From contig JAFSLV010000041.1 in NCBI GenBank assembly GCA_017448245.1, forward strand, positions 1 to 64,000: DNA of 64,000 nt, in the 5' to 3' direction. This stretch comes from Lachnospiraceae bacterium (GTDB lineage: Bacteria; Bacillota; Clostridia; Lachnospirales; Lachnospiraceae). The translations under genes were made by a program, and so were the position numbers. Positions 18,385 through 27,673 of this stretch are shown piece by piece; the stretch's first letter is position 1, and each line of letters starts with the position of its first letter. The notes beneath the pieces are model-generated. The model was not told the origin of the DNA. It ran no database searches and was given only the letters and a program-made list of their open reading frames with translations.

Positions 18385-19711
18385 TGATTATATCCTCATC
18401 ACCAAAGGGGTCGCCGCATTCCGGGCAGAACTTGGGCGGATTGGCGGGATCCTCCGGCATCCAGCCGCACTTGTCGCACTTGTACTGGAGTGCGCCGGCG
18501 GGCTTTTTCTTTCCGCACTGCGGGCAAAACTTGCCCTGGTTGACCGCGCCGCACTCACAGGTCCATCCGTTTGCGACAGGCTGCGGCTTGCCGCATTGTG
18601 CGCAGAACTTGCCGGTGTTTTGTGCGCCGCATTCGCAGGTCCATCCCTGCTGCGCTCCGCCTGCGGGCTGCATCATCGGCTGTACCTGCGGCTGGGGCTG
18701 CATCTGCTGTTGCTGCGCGGCTTGCGCAAAGAGTCCCGCGGTATTGCCGCTTGCCGCCTGTGCAACGTTGAGTCCCATAAATCCCATGGCCGCACCCGAC
18801 GCGTTGTTGGCCGCGTCGATCTTGGCCTGCGCATCCGCCTGCGCGTTGAGACCGGCCGCCATCTGCACATTGGAGTAGAGGTTGGCCTGGCCGGCGTTCT
18901 TTTGCATTTCCTTGAGCATCTTTTCATCTTCGGGATCGGCGGACAGCGTGTTGACGCCGAACGAGACGATCTCGATGCCGCGCTTGTCAGACCACTCGGG
19001 ACTTAATACCTCGTTCAGGGCTCTTGCGATCTCCGTGGTATGCCCCGGCAGTGCGCTGTAGCGCATCCCCTGCTCGGAGAGTTTGGCAAAGGCGGGACCT
19101 AAGGCCGTCAGAAGCTCGGATTTCAGCGTCTGGTCGATCTTGTCCCTGGTATAATCCGCCGTCACATTGCCGCAGACATTTTTGTAGAACAGCATCGGGT
19201 CACAGATCCGGTAGGAGTATACACCGTTGCAGCGCAGGGAGATGTCGATGTCGATCCCCGCGCGCTGGTCGACCACACGGAAGGGCACGGGATTGGGCGT
19301 GCCGTATTTGTTGTCCATGATTTCCTTGATATTGACATAATAGACGCGCTGGTCCTTGGGCGGCGTGCCGCCAAAGGTAAAGCGGCGGCCGATCACCTTA
19401 AAGGTCTCCATGAGTGAATCACCGAGATTGCCGGAAAAGATCGTGGGTTCCGTCGATGCGTCATAGACAAATTCACCGGGCTCTGCGCAAAACTCCGCGA
19501 TGACGCCCTGATCGACGATCATCATCGCCTGGCCGTCCGCCACTGTTACCACGGAGCCGGACGTGATGATATTGTCGGATCCGGTCTGCTTTTTGGGTCT
19601 GCCCTTGGTCACAAGAACATTGGCAGGCAGCGCTTCACAGTAGAAAAACTCCTTATACTGGTCGCTTAAGGTGCTTGTCACAGAGCCGATGGCTGTTGAG
19701 ATTAATCCCAT
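18377..19711 (-). CDS. SPFH-domain protein with three C-terminal zinc ribbons (YdjI-like)
   Basis: 444 residues. Residues 1-270 are an SPFH/virion-core domain (ALPANVLVTKGRPKK, IVDQGVIAEFCAEPGEFVYD, SEQGMRYSALPGHTTEIARALNEVLSPEW). A Gln/Ala/Met-rich linker follows. Three zinc ribbons end the protein (WTCECGAQNTGKFCAQCG, WTCECGAVNQGKFCPQCG, YKCDKCGW...FCPECGD). It matches B. subtilis YdjI, a membrane-associated partner of PspA. An AGGAGG site precedes ATG 19711. It heads the operon, and its promoter (19782-19825) carries the shared 7-2-7 operator. No pspA gene is present in the window. Confidence 0.85.
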   Translation of the reverse strand: MGLISTAIGSVTSTLSDQYKEFFYCEALPANVLVTKGRPKKQTGSDNIITSGSVVTVADGQAMMIVDQGVIAEFCAEPGEFVYDASTEPTIFSGNLGDSLMETFKVIGRRFTFGGTPPKDQRVYYVNIKEIMDNKYGTPNPVPFRVVDQRAGIDIDISLRCNGVYSYRICDPMLFYKNVCGNVTADYTRDKIDQTLKSELLTALGPAFAKLSEQGMRYSALPGHTTEIARALNEVLSPEWSDKRGIEIVSFGVNTLSADPEDEKMLKEMQKNAGQANLYSNVQMAAGLNAQADAQAKIDAANNASGAAMGFMGLNVAQAASGNTAGLFAQAAQQQQMQPQPQVQPMMQPAGGAQQGWTCECGAQNTGKFCAQCGKPQPVANGWTCECGAVNQGKFCPQCGKKKPAGALQYKCDKCGWMPEDPANPPKFCPECGDPFGDEDIING

Positions 19712-19781
19712 AATCGTATTCCTCCTGCTTATAATAGATGATGATCGTATCCCTCACGGGCTTATGTTACATGCACTAATG

Positions 19782-19825
19782 ATTATATCATAAAACAGTC
19801 TCAGTGGTACCCTACATTTGTGGGG
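19782..19825 (-). promoter_or_regulatory. Regulon promoter 1: 7-2-7 operator + TATAAT (SPFH operon)
   Basis: Operator CCCTACATTTGTGGGG (19810-19825, plus strand) is a nearly perfect 7-2-7 inverted repeat. On the minus strand TGTAGG is followed by exactly 23 bp and then TATAAT (19787-19782). The -35 position reads GTACCA, far from consensus, which suits an activator-dependent promoter. This is the only member without a hairpin at the -10 region and the one with the best -10 box. Confidence 0.75.
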
Positions 19826-19878
19826 ACTTGGCGGCTGTCGCATCCGTCGTTTGTTTGCCGGGGATTGAAGTCCGTCCG

Positions 19879-20262
19879 TTACGGATATACCGATTCTCCC
19901 GCCATGGTGCGGTCACAGATGCTGATGATCGCGTCCGCGTTGACCTCCTTAAACCAGAAGCTTTCGACACCGCATTGTTTCGCTTTTACGATCCACTCCG
20001 TTTCGGGAGAGGATGTGATAATGATGACCTTTACCTCGGGATAATCGCTTTTGATGCGCTCCGCGGCTTCTATCCCGTCCGCGCCCATGGCGGTAAAAAT
20101 ATCCATCAGCACAAGATCCACGTTTCCGTTCAGCAGATAGATATCGCACACGTCCGCACTGTCCACCTCATAGAGCACGCGGTACCTGCCACTGTCCTCC
20201 AGTGCGCTTTTGACGATCTTGCGCTGCAGTTCCTGATCTTCCACGATCATTACATGTGTCAT
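19879..20262 (-). CDS. Stand-alone response-regulator receiver domain
   Basis: 127 residues containing only a receiver: acidic pocket E8/D9, phospho-acceptor D54 (LVLMDIFTAMG), and ITSSPETEW. It closely parallels the receiver halves of the LuxR-type regulators at 28510 and 49526 (ADGIEAAERIKSDYP, ESFWFKE, CDRTMAGESVYP). It stops exactly where those continue into the linker and helix-turn-helix. ATG 20262 lies 1 nt after the kinase stop behind GGAGGAG. It may be a phosphate sink or competing partner for the NarX-type kinase, or a regulator that lost its DNA-binding half. Confidence 0.85.
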   Translation of the reverse strand: MTHVMIVEDQELQRKIVKSALEDSGRYRVLYEVDSADVCDIYLLNGNVDLVLMDIFTAMGADGIEAAERIKSDYPEVKVIIITSSPETEWIVKAKQCGVESFWFKEVNADAIISICDRTMAGESVYP

Positions 20263-20263
20263 G

Positions 20264-21337
20264 TCATTCTCCTCCCCCCGCAGGCACATGGACGATGACG
20301 GTAAAGGACGGTGACGTTTCATAGCTGACCGTGCCGCCCTCCTTTTCCACACGCGCGCGCATACTCTTTAATCCGCCGCCCTCATTGATCACGTCAGGGA
20401 TGCGGCCGTTATTGGAGATCCGAAAGGTCCATCCGGCATCCGCTCCGGTATCGTCAAAGGAAAGCGTAATCTCATCCGCGTCGCCGTGACGGACCGCATT
20501 GATCATGGCGACTCTGGTGCAGGCAATGACGAGCTTTTGCATCCGTACGTCGTCCGTGGAGGGATGCCCCTGCACATTCAGTGTGGCGCCCAGTGCATCT
20601 GCGGCCTGCTCAAGGGGACGCAAAAAGGACATCTCTTCCGGTGTCTTCGTATCCCCCGTGCCAAAACGGTCCAGTTCGTCAATCGTCTTTTCCCATGCGG
20701 ACAACACTTCTTCCTGCGTGATCTTTGCGTCCTTTTCCGTCAGATAATAACGGGTAGACAACAGTACCTGGCCCAGACTGTCGTGGATGCGTTCCTTTGC
20801 CGCGAGATACGCCTGCGTCTGCGCACGCTCGCGCACCCGCGACTGATACTGTGTCAGTTGTGCTTCCGTGTCACGAAGCTTTTGTACCTGTCCCTCCAGC
20901 TCCCGCTCCCTTGCATAGAGCTCGCTGATATCATACGCCGTCAGCTGTACGACGGGTACGCCATCTTCTGTCCGCAAGTCTCTTTGCATCATCCATACTT
21001 CTTCTCCGCTGATTACGTGAAATGCCTCTGCCGAACCGTCCGACGTAAAGTCCGATCCCGCGGGGGCTGTCAAAAGAAATGCATGAAAATCCTTTCCGTT
21101 CATCAGACGCTGGTGCATTAACTTCAGGCTCAGTGACTGCATCGCCTCATTGTCCAGAAGAATGAGCCCGTCCTCACGGTAAAACGCAATCCCCATCGGC
21201 AGATGATCCATGGCATATTTCACCGACGCGTTGCCGATCCTCTCACGCAGGATCCTGCGGTTGAGCAATACAAAAAAATATAAGGCCAGCGGTATGAACG
21301 CGGCGGTTGCGAGATATATCCACCGTAATGTATTCAA
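20264..21337 (-). CDS. NarX/DegS-type sensor histidine kinase
   Basis: 357 residues: one N-terminal helix (about 7-25), a PAS-like sensor (about 40-140), a coiled coil, then a HisKA_3 dimerisation domain with H185 in KERIHDSLGQ. The ATP-binding domain has N-box N280 (MINAVRHG), SNNGRIP (309-313) and the glycine lid GGGLKSM. HPK7 kinases of this kind almost always pair with NarL/LuxR-type regulators, which fits the regulator that opens this operon (28510). It overlaps the preceding gene by 4 bp (ATGA) and precedes the receiver gene by 1 nt. Confidence 0.9.
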   Translation of the reverse strand: MNTLRWIYLATAAFIPLALYFFVLLNRRILRERIGNASVKYAMDHLPMGIAFYREDGLILLDNEAMQSLSLKLMHQRLMNGKDFHAFLLTAPAGSDFTSDGSAEAFHVISGEEVWMMQRDLRTEDGVPVVQLTAYDISELYARERELEGQVQKLRDTEAQLTQYQSRVRERAQTQAYLAAKERIHDSLGQVLLSTRYYLTEKDAKITQEEVLSAWEKTIDELDRFGTGDTKTPEEMSFLRPLEQAADALGATLNVQGHPSTDDVRMQKLVIACTRVAMINAVRHGDADEITLSFDDTGADAGWTFRISNNGRIPDVINEGGGLKSMRARVEKEGGTVSYETSPSFTVIVHVPAGGGE

Positions 21338-22935
21338 ACCGCACCTCCTTCCACGACGTTTTTGATCTCAAGTTCTTTTTCCCTGCCGCCGGTAAGCCCC
21401 ATGCGCAGGGAAAGACAGACTTCATCCGCGGTTGTCAGGAGCGTCATCCTGAGGAATTCAAGATCATCGAGCACCTCTTCGATCTGTATCTGAAAGGCGT
21501 CATAGATGCGCATGATCGAGTGGGCGGGCATAACGCCCCGTCCGTCTGTTTCGTTCCTGTAGATCGTGGAGACAGGGATGAGCACCAGCGCTTCGTTTGA
21601 TTCGTGCAGACAAAAGTGCAGCTCAGTGACCGGCAGATCCTTCGCCTTATCCGACAAAAGCACCAGATTGGAGCGCCGCTTGACGTAGGCTCCCAGCACA
21701 CCGATGACAGAGAGCAGGCGTTTCCTTTTTTCTTCCGAAGCGTCCTGCGCGGGCAGTGTGCGGCATTCTTCCACAAGACGCCTTATCCGTGCGATACGGT
21801 CTCCGGTCTCTCCGAGCGCCCGGTCATAGAGTCTTGCGTTTTCTCTTGTTCTTTCGGACTGCATCCGCATCCTGTTCTGCGCTTCGAGTCTTTCATTGGA
21901 ACGCAACAGATGCGATGCAACCTCCTCTCTTTCCGTGATCAGGGCAGAGATCCGTGTGACATCCTCGCGCCAGCGGATGACACCGCCGGAGATCGGAAAC
22001 TGTCTGGTGATGTACACGGGGAGCACGGATTTTTCTCCCGGAAAGCCGGCCTGCGATTTTTCCGCATAGCCACCCGACCGAAAATGTATCTCTCCGCGAT
22101 TGTCGAGGATCTCCATCGGTACCGTGCACGCATTGAAGCGTCTGCCGTAGCCGCTGTTCGATGGGATGAGCCGCATAACGATACACAGCTCCCAGAGCAA
22201 AAGCGTCGGAAAGCAGCTCATGACATCCGGCTCGATATAGCCAAAGCCGCCGGGGGAGCGGTCTGTCGCATACAAGGCCGTATAGATGAGTCCGGTCGCA
22301 ACGACCGCAACAAAAGGAAGCGCATAGGCGCGCAGATGGTTTCGTTTCAGCGTCCGGTAGAGAGAAGTAATCGCAAGACAGGCAAAGCCGAAAATCCAGA
22401 TCTGTGCCACAAAATACACGGGCCCGAGGTGATAACTGCCGGCATTTGCGACGGGGATTCCCTTCACGTCAAAGCGAAAGGCCAGCTGATGGTATTCGTT
22501 GGTGAGGATGACGGCAATGATCGCGATATACGGCAAAATGAGGAGTCTTGCACGTGCCGGCAAGCGATCGCTCTCCTCTCTTCCCACATACAGCGTCATG
22601 TACCAGGAAAGCAGGGGAATCAGCAGATTGGGGATATAGTACATGTACCACAAAAGATGCTCCGCCGGATAGACCCCCGCAAATACGACCTGACGAAGCC
22701 TTCCCAAAAACAGCAGCAGAATAAACAGCGTCACGACAAGTTTCTGGATCCTGCGGATATTTACCCCGGAGATCCGTCTTCCCGCGGACACCGACCACAG
22801 GACGATCATGACGCAGTACACTCCGTACTGGATCATCAGGGAGTTTTCCCGGGAAAACGCGGGACTCAGATCCAGTCCGCTGATGCCAAGCAGGATCAGT
22901 ATATACAGGACAACCTTAAGTATCCAGTACTTCAC
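21334..22935 (-). CDS. 7TM sensor protein with kinase-like cytosolic region lacking a recognisable ATPase
   Basis: About 533 residues. Seven or so hydrophobic helices fill the N-terminal 230 residues (histidine-kinase N-terminal 7TM type). A PAS-like segment follows (FNACTVPMEILDNRGEIHF), then a long coiled region and a domain with AYVKRRSNLVLLSDKAKDL. No H-box or canonical ATP-binding motifs are visible. It is probably a sensor that works with the NarX-type kinase encoded immediately downstream (ATGA overlap). The start is uncertain: GTG 22935 gives a protein starting just before the first helix and overlaps the receiver gene by 20 bp; a longer frame to 23001 exists. The Lys-Arg-Arg region resembles the N-terminus of the 27674 product. 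Confidence 0.7.
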   Translation of the reverse strand: MKYWILKVVLYILILLGISGLDLSPAFSRENSLMIQYGVYCVMIVLWSVSAGRRISGVNIRRIQKLVVTLFILLLFLGRLRQVVFAGVYPAEHLLWYMYYIPNLLIPLLSWYMTLYVGREESDRLPARARLLILPYIAIIAVILTNEYHQLAFRFDVKGIPVANAGSYHLGPVYFVAQIWIFGFACLAITSLYRTLKRNHLRAYALPFVAVVATGLIYTALYATDRSPGGFGYIEPDVMSCFPTLLLWELCIVMRLIPSNSGYGRRFNACTVPMEILDNRGEIHFRSGGYAEKSQAGFPGEKSVLPVYITRQFPISGGVIRWREDVTRISALITEREEVASHLLRSNERLEAQNRMRMQSERTRENARLYDRALGETGDRIARIRRLVEECRTLPAQDASEEKRKRLLSVIGVLGAYVKRRSNLVLLSDKAKDLPVTELHFCLHESNEALVLIPVSTIYRNETDGRGVMPAHSIMRIYDAFQIQIEEVLDDLEFLRMTLLTTADEVCLSLRMGLTGGREKELEIKNVVEGGAV

Positions 22936-23278
22936 GTATCGTACCCAACAGCGCGTTCGGCGAAAACGGCTTGGTGACATAGGCCGTTGCGCCCGCCTCA
23001 AGGCAGCGTGCCTTCATGTCCTCTTCTTCTTTGGCGGTCAGAAAGATGACCGGCACACCGGGAGCGATATCTTCCTCCCGTATCCTGCGGAAGGTCTCAA
23101 AGCCGTCGGTTTCAGGCATCAGGATGTCCATCAGCACCAGATCAATGCCTCCTTCGCCAAGCTTTTTTAACGCCTCCTCTCCGCTGTAGGCGGAGATCAA
23201 CTCATAGCTGTCGCGCACGATCCTTTTTGCCAGAATATGATGGATGTTTTCGTCATCCACCAGAAGAATCGTCTTCAT
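22916..23278 (-). CDS. CheY-like single-domain response regulator
   Basis: 120 residues, a bare receiver. Acidic pocket D8/D9 (LLVDDEN), phospho-acceptor D51 (LVLMDILMPETDGF), Thr in FLTAKEEED and the conserved Lys in YVTKPFSPNALL. It differs from the 19879 receiver family and looks like a classical CheY/Spo0F-type relay protein. It could take phosphate from the Hpt domain of the hybrid kinase encoded two genes upstream. It overlaps the HD-GYP gene by 4 bp (ATGA). Confidence 0.88.
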   Translation of the reverse strand: MKTILLVDDENIHHILAKRIVRDSYELISAYSGEEALKKLGEGGIDLVLMDILMPETDGFETFRRIREEDIAPGVPVIFLTAKEEEDMKARCLEAGATAYVTKPFSPNALLGTIREVLDT

Positions 23279-25161
23279 CGCACATCCTCCTGTCCCTTTC
23301 TGAGCAGTCCATAGGTTTTGCGGTAATGATCGGTCACGCCCTCCGAAAGGAGCGTTTCAATCTCCGCGGAAACCTGTATGTCCTCGAGCAGCGCCGTGAC
23401 TTTTGGTGCATAAAACGTGCCGCTGCCGGTTCTTGCCACATTGCGAAACTCCCGGAAGCTCATCTGTGCGTGATCGTCAAAACGCACCTCGTCGCACATT
23501 CCCTCCATGTCATTGGCAAGCCCGATAATGAGAGCCGCAAGATCCTCCTGCCCCCTTACGGTTTCCTCCGTCAACGGATATCCGCCCTTGCGGTCATAAT
23601 GCACATGATGCCGCAAAACGGTCCCGGCAAACGGCCTTGTGCTTGCAAACTGTTCCAAAAGCCTTGCGCCGGCCGCGGGAGCCGACTCCTGCAGCAGATA
23701 CTCCTCCTCAAAGAGCGGCCTGTGATAGGTGATGATGGTCTCCGCGATCAGCAGCTTTCCGACATCGTGCAGCATGGCGGCTCTTTTTACATAAGAGATG
23801 ATCTCTTCTGCGTCCGGATAGCCCGGTACGTTTTCAAAAAGCGTCCTGTCCTTTGCAAACAGATGCTTTGTGAGAATCCCGGAGATGCCTGCCACATTGA
23901 GGCTGTGCAGATAGAGCTGCGGATTGATCGCGCAAAGGAGCTGTACGGAGAGCTCCTCAAAGGTCATCCCGTCTTTCACCTCGATAAAGGCATCCATCGC
24001 GTGGGCAAGATAGCTCAAAAGAAAGGTGAGGGACCCGAGCTTGGGCATCCGGTGCACGTAGGTGATGAGATTGTGATAAAACCTTTGTATTGTCTGCTCC
24101 TGCGCTTTTGTCAGATGCGCGGGATCGAGCGTCATCATATACTCCGTCTGGGCAAAGATCATATTCATGTTGCCGTCATGGGAAAAGTCCTCTTTATCTG
24201 CGCCGTCGATCAGGGCAAGGATCTCCTTCCTGAAGCGCCGGACATCGATTTCTCCCGCGAGATACGCGTTGCGGTACATGCTCTGGTAGAGCGTTTCCTT
24301 TGCGCAGAGCGCGCCGTAGGAAATATCATCCTTTTTCCAGAGGGCTACCATCTGTCTGGTATAATCGTTGATTTCCGCAAGCATCTCCTCATCCGCACCG
24401 CTCTCATTGCAATACTCCGTCATCTGCGCAATGCCCTGGAGCGCGCGGAAGGTATGGTTTTTCCAGTTGTATTTGGAGGCCTGCGCGATATAAAAAGAAT
24501 CCTCCGCGAGGGCAAGCGCGCGTTTCATCGCCTCGATATTATTCGTCAGATAGGACACGGAGCCTTTCCCGGCGACACGCTCATACAGCGCATTGACGTA
24601 GCGGGAATTGATCAGCACGATCTCCTTTAAGTCATATTCCGAAAGGGAAGCGAAACGATCCTTCTCCAGATAAGAAAGCAGGTATTCGGCCGCTTTCAGC
24701 CCCTCCTTCTGGTAGGCCGTGTATTCGTCCCTGACCTTTGCGATGCGGGAGAGGATGATCATCATGTAGTAGCAGGTTTCGATCATCTGGTCGCAGGCTC
24801 TTAGCTGCGCGGGCGTATCCTGCTTGCGTGAGGCATCCTCCAGGAGCCTGCGCACGATTTTTAAGCGCAGATGCACGTCCACGCACTCGATATGCACGGC
24901 ATCCAGCAAGGACGCGTTAAAATCGGAAAGATCGCAAGCCTCCTCATCGGTCAAAAGACGGTCCGCCTGCAAAAGCGGCATGATCTCACGCTCGAGGATC
25001 TGTCTGCTGGTCCTCGAGAGCTCCCGGATCCTCGCATAGTTGCGTACAAAACGACTGCGGTATTCCTCCGCGCTCCGGATCCCGGAGATCTGCGGGGCGC
25101 TCAGCTCCCTGATCCATTCCGTCAGCTCCGTAAAACGGCTCCATTCCTCGCTTTTAGCCAT
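23275..25161 (-). CDS. HD-GYP-like domain protein
   Basis: 628 residues. The N-terminal 400 residues are helical with no recognised domain. The C-terminal part carries an HD-GYP-type hydrolase signature: LHSLNVAGIS, MLHDVGK (H465/D466), and HHVHYDRKGGYP (H518/H519). This corresponds to the HHExxDGxGYP motif, with some substitutions. Canonical HD-GYP proteins hydrolyse cyclic di-GMP; here catalysis is plausible but the degenerate motif leaves room for a pure signalling role. It overlaps its neighbours on both sides (8 bp upstream, 4 bp downstream). Confidence 0.8.
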   Translation of the reverse strand: MAKSEEWSRFTELTEWIRELSAPQISGIRSAEEYRSRFVRNYARIRELSRTSRQILEREIMPLLQADRLLTDEEACDLSDFNASLLDAVHIECVDVHLRLKIVRRLLEDASRKQDTPAQLRACDQMIETCYYMMIILSRIAKVRDEYTAYQKEGLKAAEYLLSYLEKDRFASLSEYDLKEIVLINSRYVNALYERVAGKGSVSYLTNNIEAMKRALALAEDSFYIAQASKYNWKNHTFRALQGIAQMTEYCNESGADEEMLAEINDYTRQMVALWKKDDISYGALCAKETLYQSMYRNAYLAGEIDVRRFRKEILALIDGADKEDFSHDGNMNMIFAQTEYMMTLDPAHLTKAQEQTIQRFYHNLITYVHRMPKLGSLTFLLSYLAHAMDAFIEVKDGMTFEELSVQLLCAINPQLYLHSLNVAGISGILTKHLFAKDRTLFENVPGYPDAEEIISYVKRAAMLHDVGKLLIAETIITYHRPLFEEEYLLQESAPAAGARLLEQFASTRPFAGTVLRHHVHYDRKGGYPLTEETVRGQEDLAALIIGLANDMEGMCDEVRFDDHAQMSFREFRNVARTGSGTFYAPKVTALLEDIQVSAEIETLLSEGVTDHYRKTYGLLRKGQEDVR

Positions 25162-27619
25162 GCTCCGCCTCCGTGTCTGTCAGTTCCTTCGCGTGCTTTG
25201 CCATCAGCGCCGCAAGATGCGATGCGATCTCTTCGTATTCCTCGATCAGGCGCGGTGTCTCCTCACGTATCGTTTCCATGTCCCCCTGCTCCGATATCTG
25301 CTCCAGATGATAGGCGCTCTCCGCAAGGTCCGTCGCGCCGATCATGCGGGAGGCGCTTTTGATCGCATGGACACGGATGGTGTATTGCCCGGTATCTCCC
25401 GCTTCGCTGTATTCTTTCAACTGACGGATGTTTTCCGGTATGTTGACATAGTATTCCTTCAGGATATCAAAGAGCGTCTCCGCGTCCTGACAGTGGTGGA
25501 TCGCCGTTCGGAAGCTCAATATCCCGGTATCGTCATAAAACCTGCGCAGTGTGCGTTCATCCGGCGAAGACGACATGGTTTTTTCTTCACCGGTTGCGTC
25601 TGTTTCTTCAGGTGCCGGCATATCCGCCACACCGCTCTCCTCATCCGCTTTATCCTCCGCGGGAGGATGCAGTTTTTCCTCCGGAAGATACTGCATGATC
25701 ATCGCTTCGAGCCTGGCAGCGTCAAGGGGCTTGCTCAGATAATCGGTAAAGCCCAGGGCCAGATACCTGCCTTTTGCCCCCTGCACCGCGTCCGCCGTCA
25801 GACAGATGACGCTTGTTTTCGTATTAACGCCGCCCTCCTGGCTGCGGATGTAAGAGAGGGTCTCCGCGCCGCTCATGCCGCTCATCCGCTGGTCGAGAAA
25901 GATGAGATCATAGGGGGTATCCTGGGTTAAGGCGATCGCGTCAAGTCCGCTCAATGCGGTATCGATCACGAGGTGCGTCTGCTTCAAAAGCTTTTGAAAG
26001 ACCAACAGATTGATGTCCGCGTCATCCACCACGAGGACTCTCGCATCCGGCGCCGAAAACCGCGCACGGTACGTATTGCTTTGCTCCTCCGTCGTAAAGA
26101 GCACGTTGCTCAGATCGCCGACTTTTTTTTCACCCTCCACACGCTGCGGTATGCGCAGGATAAATTCGGAGCCCTCGCCGTAGGCGCTTTTCACCTCGAT
26201 CCGGCCTCCCATCAGATCGGAGATCTCTTTGACGATCGCAAGGCCTAAGCCCGTCCCTTCGACGGAGCTGTTCTGCTTCATGTCGACACGCTCAAATTTG
26301 TCAAAGAGACGCTCCATATCCTCTTTGGCGATGCCGATCCCCGTATCCTTGACGCTGATGATCAGCGTTGTCATATCACGGTCTTCGACGCGCCGGATTC
26401 CGTCGCACTTAACGTGAAGCGTCACACTCCCCTCTCTCGTGTATTTCACGGCATTGCCGAGGAGATTGAGCATCATCTGCCGGAGCCTGATCACGTCCCC
26501 GTAAAAGGACTCCGGTGTCGATTCTTCGATATGTGCATGAAACGTAAGTCCCTTCTCCGCCGCGCGGAAGGAAATGATACCGCAGACGTCTTTTAGCACC
26601 TTCGTCAGGGAATAGACATCCTCGACGAGCGTAAGCTTGCCCGATTCGATTTTGGAAAAATCCAGGATGTCGTTGATGACCGACAAGAGGTTTTGCCCCG
26701 CGCGTTCGACGCTCCTGGCATACGAGAGAATCGTTTTGTCTTTTTCTTCCCTGAGGATCATCTCATTCATCCCGAGGATGGCGCTTAAGGGCGTGCGGAT
26801 CTCATGGCTCATATTGGACAAAAAGCCGCTTTTCGCCTCGGAGGCGGCATCGGATTGCTTTTTGGCTTCCTCCAGTTCGATCAGTGTCCTTTCGAGTGTC
26901 AGATAATCCGGCGTCTCCACGTTGAAATAAAAGACAAACATGCCAAAGGTCGCGCCGAGGTAATTGATCACGGGCGCGCGGCCGATAAAGGCCTGCAGCA
27001 ACACCGTCCCGATCGTGAGGAGAAAGGTCACGATGACCGTCATCTGCGCCCTTGTATTTAAGATGGAGCGCTTTCTCACGATGATCAGCATCGCGTAGAG
27101 CATCGGCCAGACCTCCATCGCGAAAGCGATGATCACATAAAAGAGACCGGACGGGCGTATCAGGGTGTTGTTTCTCATGATATACGGAACCGCAAAGATC
27201 AGCCATAAGGTCAAAAGAAGCGCCTCCGCAAAGGGAAGCAGGCGGTTGATCAGGGGCATTTTTGTGTCTTCCTGCAGTGTGCGATTGACAAAATAGAGCA
27301 CGTAGGCCGCAAAGAAATAACTCACGATCGTATTACAAAGAAGGGCAAACGCCTGCAGCATACAGACGGCGGTGTTGCCGAAACCGATGTCCGCACTCGA
27401 CAAAAAAACATACAGGCAGGTGACGGCATTTGCGAAAAGAACCGACAACAGCACAGAGGAAAAGGTGTTTTCTCCCTGTCTGTGTCTGCCCCTTTGCGCT
27501 TCCACGATCATTAACAGCAGCAGGTTGAAGAGCATCGCGATGACGGAGGCCTCGATGTATTGAAAGGCATCCGGCATGGATACTTTTTCGATGGTTATCG
27601 CTTCAAAAAAACGAAACAT
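25154..27619 (-). CDS. Hybrid sensor histidine kinase with receiver and Hpt domains
   Basis: 821 residues in the order: about seven membrane helices (15-245), HisKA domain with H272 (SNMSHEIRTPL), HATPase (LLGNAVKYT, DTGIGI, GTGLGLAIVK), receiver with D576 (IFLDQRMSG), an acidic linker and an Hpt domain with H751 (RVHAIKSASRMIG). This is a complete phosphorelay in one chain. It could pass phosphate to the free CheY-like receiver or to the LuxR-type regulator. Two starts are possible: ATG 27619 with AAGGAG 13 nt upstream, or ATG 27577 just before the first helix. The stop overlaps the next gene by 8 bp. Confidence 0.9.
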   Translation of the reverse strand: MFRFFEAITIEKVSMPDAFQYIEASVIAMLFNLLLLMIVEAQRGRHRQGENTFSSVLLSVLFANAVTCLYVFLSSADIGFGNTAVCMLQAFALLCNTIVSYFFAAYVLYFVNRTLQEDTKMPLINRLLPFAEALLLTLWLIFAVPYIMRNNTLIRPSGLFYVIIAFAMEVWPMLYAMLIIVRKRSILNTRAQMTVIVTFLLTIGTVLLQAFIGRAPVINYLGATFGMFVFYFNVETPDYLTLERTLIELEEAKKQSDAASEAKSGFLSNMSHEIRTPLSAILGMNEMILREEKDKTILSYARSVERAGQNLLSVINDILDFSKIESGKLTLVEDVYSLTKVLKDVCGIISFRAAEKGLTFHAHIEESTPESFYGDVIRLRQMMLNLLGNAVKYTREGSVTLHVKCDGIRRVEDRDMTTLIISVKDTGIGIAKEDMERLFDKFERVDMKQNSSVEGTGLGLAIVKEISDLMGGRIEVKSAYGEGSEFILRIPQRVEGEKKVGDLSNVLFTTEEQSNTYRARFSAPDARVLVVDDADINLLVFQKLLKQTHLVIDTALSGLDAIALTQDTPYDLIFLDQRMSGMSGAETLSYIRSQEGGVNTKTSVICLTADAVQGAKGRYLALGFTDYLSKPLDAARLEAMIMQYLPEEKLHPPAEDKADEESGVADMPAPEETDATGEEKTMSSSPDERTLRRFYDDTGILSFRTAIHHCQDAETLFDILKEYYVNIPENIRQLKEYSEAGDTGQYTIRVHAIKSASRMIGATDLAESAYHLEQISEQGDMETIREETPRLIEEYEEIASHLAALMAKHAKELTDTEAEHG

Positions 27620-27673
27620 ACGCTGGTGTCTTCTCCTTGCCCCGTTTCAAAAGAAACTCCCGCAATCCTGCCG

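Noticed and set aside
21604-24630. Two plus-strand frames of about 460 codons across the signalling operon
   Set aside because: Antisense to the 7TM sensor and the HD-GYP-like gene, which have coherent domains. No promoter or ribosome binding site in this orientation.
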